Source: PMG-095 sp037200885
Lineage (GTDB): Bacteria > Myxococcota_A > Polyangia > Polyangiales > Polyangiaceae
Direction: 5' to 3'
DNA: 64,000 nucleotides
NCBI GenBank assembly: GCA_037200885.1
Contig: JBBCIN010000003.1
Location: forward strand, 1,922,001 to 1,986,000
Part shown: positions 62,416 to 64,000 of the stretch, in pieces
Numbering within the stretch: the first letter of the stretch is position 1
Layout: every line of letters starts with the position of its first letter
Notes under the pieces: generated by a model
What the model was told of the DNA's origin: nothing
The model's input: only the letters and a program-made list of their open reading frames with translations
The model's database searches: none
Position numbers and translations under genes: made by a program

Positions 62416-63324
62416 GTGTCTCAAACGTCCGCTGGTGATGCGGTGATCCCGAAGGAATTACTCAAAGCGCTGCGCAAGATCGAGATCACCACCAACCGGC
62501 TCGCGACCGAGCAGCTGGCTGGCAGCTATACCTCCGTCTTCAAAGGCCAGGGCTTGGCGTTTCGGGAGGTCCGTGAGTACCAACCCGGCGACGACATCCG
62601 CACCATCGACTGGAACGTGAGCGCCCGCATGGACGCGACGCACGTCAAAGTGTTCGTGGAAGAGCGCGAGATGACCATGATGTTGGTCGTCGACTTGTCT
62701 GCGAGTCAGCGCTTCGGCACACACACCGCCAGCAAAGCGCGGCTCGCCGCCGAGGTGGCCGCGCTGTGCGCCTTCAGCGCGATCAAGCACAACGACCGCG
62801 TGGGTCTGATCCTGACGACTGATCAAATCGAGAAGTTGGTGCCGGCTAAAAAGGGCCAAAAACACGTGATGCGCGTGGTGCGTGAGATTCTGGGCCGAGT
62901 GCCCGAACGCACTGGGACCGACCTCCGGGTTGCGCTCGAAACCTTGCATTCGGTCGCCCGGCGCCGGAGCGTGGCCTTCTTGATCAGTGATTTTTTCACC
63001 AGCGGTTACGACCGGGCGTTGTCGCTGGCGGCCGCGCGCCACGACATCATCCCGGTCATGCTGGTCGACCCGCGCGATGAAGAGCTGCCGAACGTGGGCA
63101 TCGGCAGCTTCGAGGATTTCGAAACGGGTGAGAGCGTAATCGTCGATACCTCGAGCGCCGCAGTTCGGGCGCACTACGCCAAGCAGATGCGCGGCGTGCG
63201 CGCCGAACAAGTGCGCCTATTCACCAAGCTCGGGCTGGACTATTGCGTGGTGCGCACGGACCAGCCGTACATCAAACCGCTGCGCGATCTATTCGCGCGG
63301 CGCGCGCGGCGAGCCCACCGATGA
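62416..63324 (+). CDS. DUF58 protein with VWA-like fold
   Basis: This 302-residue protein has the DUF58 signature (FREVREYQPGDDIRTIDWNV) and a VWA-like metal site (VVDLSASQRFG, with D-L-S-A-S) followed by LISDFF. It is normally the partner of MoxR. GTG 62416 is the start, and the stop overlaps the ATG of the next gene (ATGA). No membrane helix is seen. Confidence 0.93.
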   Translation: MSQTSAGDAVIPKELLKALRKIEITTNRLATEQLAGSYTSVFKGQGLAFREVREYQPGDDIRTIDWNVSARMDATHVKVFVEEREMTMMLVVDLSASQRFGTHTASKARLAAEVAALCAFSAIKHNDRVGLILTTDQIEKLVPAKKGQKHVMRVVREILGRVPERTGTDLRVALETLHSVARRRSVAFLISDFFTSGYDRALSLAAARHDIIPVMLVDPRDEELPNVGIGSFEDFETGESVIVDTSSAAVRAHYAKQMRGVRAEQVRLFTKLGLDYCVVRTDQPYIKPLRDLFARRARRAHR

Positions 63325-64000
63325 ACGCCCTCGTGCGCGTTCTCGCGCTTTCGTTCTCGTTCAGCGCGCTGTCGTTCAGCTCACTCGGCTTCGCGCAAAC
63401 GGCGGATGCCGGCGCGCCGCTGGCGAGCAGCGCGTCGGGCGCATCCAGCGTGGTCGACAGCAAGAACGGCGAGAGCTGCGTCGAGCGCATCCCTTCGGGC
63501 AAGGATCGCCCGCATTTCACCGAAAAAATCGCGCACCGCGCGCTCAGCGGCCACGCCTTGACGCTCGAGGTCGTGGTCGAGCACGGCAAGGGCGAGACGG
63601 TGCTGCCCACGGGCTTTCGACTGCTCAGCGACAGCCCCGAAGCCAAAGCGCTGGAGCGCGAGGGTTTCGCCTTGCCCGATCCAGAGGGTGCCGCTGGGCC
63701 CAAGCTCGAGCGCAGCGAACAAGGTGAGCGCGCCACGACCAAGGTGCGGATCTCCGTGGTGCCCTTGCCAGACAAACCCGGGCGGCACGAGCTCGTGCTT
63801 CCACCGCTACCGATCGCGGTCTCGCGCGCCAGCGGCGAACTGGTCACGGTGTGCACCGCAGCCCACACGGTGTTGGTCGAAGATCCGATCGCCAATACGC
63901 CGAACGCGCCGCCGCGCGGCAATCCCGCGCCCCGGCGTCAGCTCGAGATTTGGACCGCTGCCAAGCACGTGGCGGTGGCAGTCCTGATCGCGCTGGTCGT
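63321..64000 (+). CDS. exported protein of the MoxR operon (3' end beyond window)
   Basis: At least 226 residues are coded up to the edge. There is a signal peptide (LVRVLALSFSFSALSFSSLGFAQ), then a beta-rich domain (HALTLEVVVEHGKGETVLP, VRISVVPLPDKPGRHELVLP). A hydrophobic stretch begins at the edge (HVAVAVLIALVV). This is the layout of a BatD- or oxygen-tolerance-like membrane protein that usually follows MoxR and DUF58 genes. The 4-base overlap with DUF58 fits co-translation. Full identity needs the rest of the gene. Confidence 0.6.
   Translation, partial: MNALVRVLALSFSFSALSFSSLGFAQTADAGAPLASSASGASSVVDSKNGESCVERIPSGKDRPHFTEKIAHRALSGHALTLEVVVEHGKGETVLPTGFRLLSDSPEAKALEREGFALPDPEGAAGPKLERSEQGERATTKVRISVVPLPDKPGRHELVLPPLPIAVSRASGELVTVCTAAHTVLVEDPIANTPNAPPRGNPAPRRQLEIWTAAKHVAVAVLIALV

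Overview
The window is GC-rich bacterial chromosome, tightly packed, with many genes overlapping by 1 to 4 bases. It most likely comes from a myxobacterium (Myxococcota), probably a Polyangiales-type genome. Supporting signs are a Myxococcales-restricted TIGR02265 protein, DUF4388 (PATAN) and J-like domains in one regulator, PEGA/TPR proteins, zinc-ribbon plus FHA proteins, GYF_2 proteins, many lipoproteins with Gly/Ser linkers, a pseudokinase with a membrane segment, and bacterial NHEJ (LigD and Ku). No phage, insertion sequence, CRISPR array, tRNA or rRNA is visible.

Layout. 1-3884 (minus): ATP synthase genes for b', b, delta and alpha (alpha cut by the window edge), preceded by folK. 3940-9774 (plus): a tiny TatA-like membrane protein, a receiver/DUF4388/J-like regulator, then a two-gene cassette of a ThDP-dependent enzyme and a KAS III-like enzyme behind a candidate regulated promoter. 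9743-24913 (mostly minus): a hybrid histidine kinase, a TIGR02265 protein, a ClpA/ClpC-like unfoldase, several surface lipoproteins (beta-propeller, PPC-like, FG-GAP), a decayed GH8 glycosidase gene, an FGE-domain protein overlapping an NtrC-type regulator, and a TPR/PEGA protein.

25093-35939: TPR protein, small lipoproteins, ruvA, FHA protein, a Nudix protein with a degenerate motif, a ComF-type phosphoribosyltransferase, a GYF_2 membrane protein, a methyltransferase, DsbD and a TPR protein. 35941-44613: DNA-repair block with ligD, ybaK, a CelD-type acetyltransferase, ku, an unknown gene and mutS2. 44658-52998: ion and energy transport with kup, a 1141-residue membrane protein of unknown function and a divergent membrane pyrophosphatase followed by a clear terminator. 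53091-56803: a tightly coupled run of an LsrG-like monooxygenase, iron-type alcohol dehydrogenase, phosphoesterase and class V aminotransferase. 57127-64000: glyQ (no glyS in view), a DUF72 protein, a pseudokinase, a small membrane protein, an intergenic nested inverted-repeat element, and the start of a MoxR/DUF58 operon that runs off the right edge.

How the genes work together. The clear functional units are ATP synthase, NHEJ repair, the MoxR-DUF58 chaperone/adhesion-domain type operon, and the ThDP/KAS III cassette, which could make an acyloin-type metabolite. A recurring theme is signalling or enzyme folds that have lost key residues: a receiver with Asp replaced by Glu, a J-domain without HPD, a Nudix box without its last two Glu, a kinase without its catalytic residues, and a KAS III without its His and Asn. 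All family assignments come from reading motifs by eye; no database search was run.
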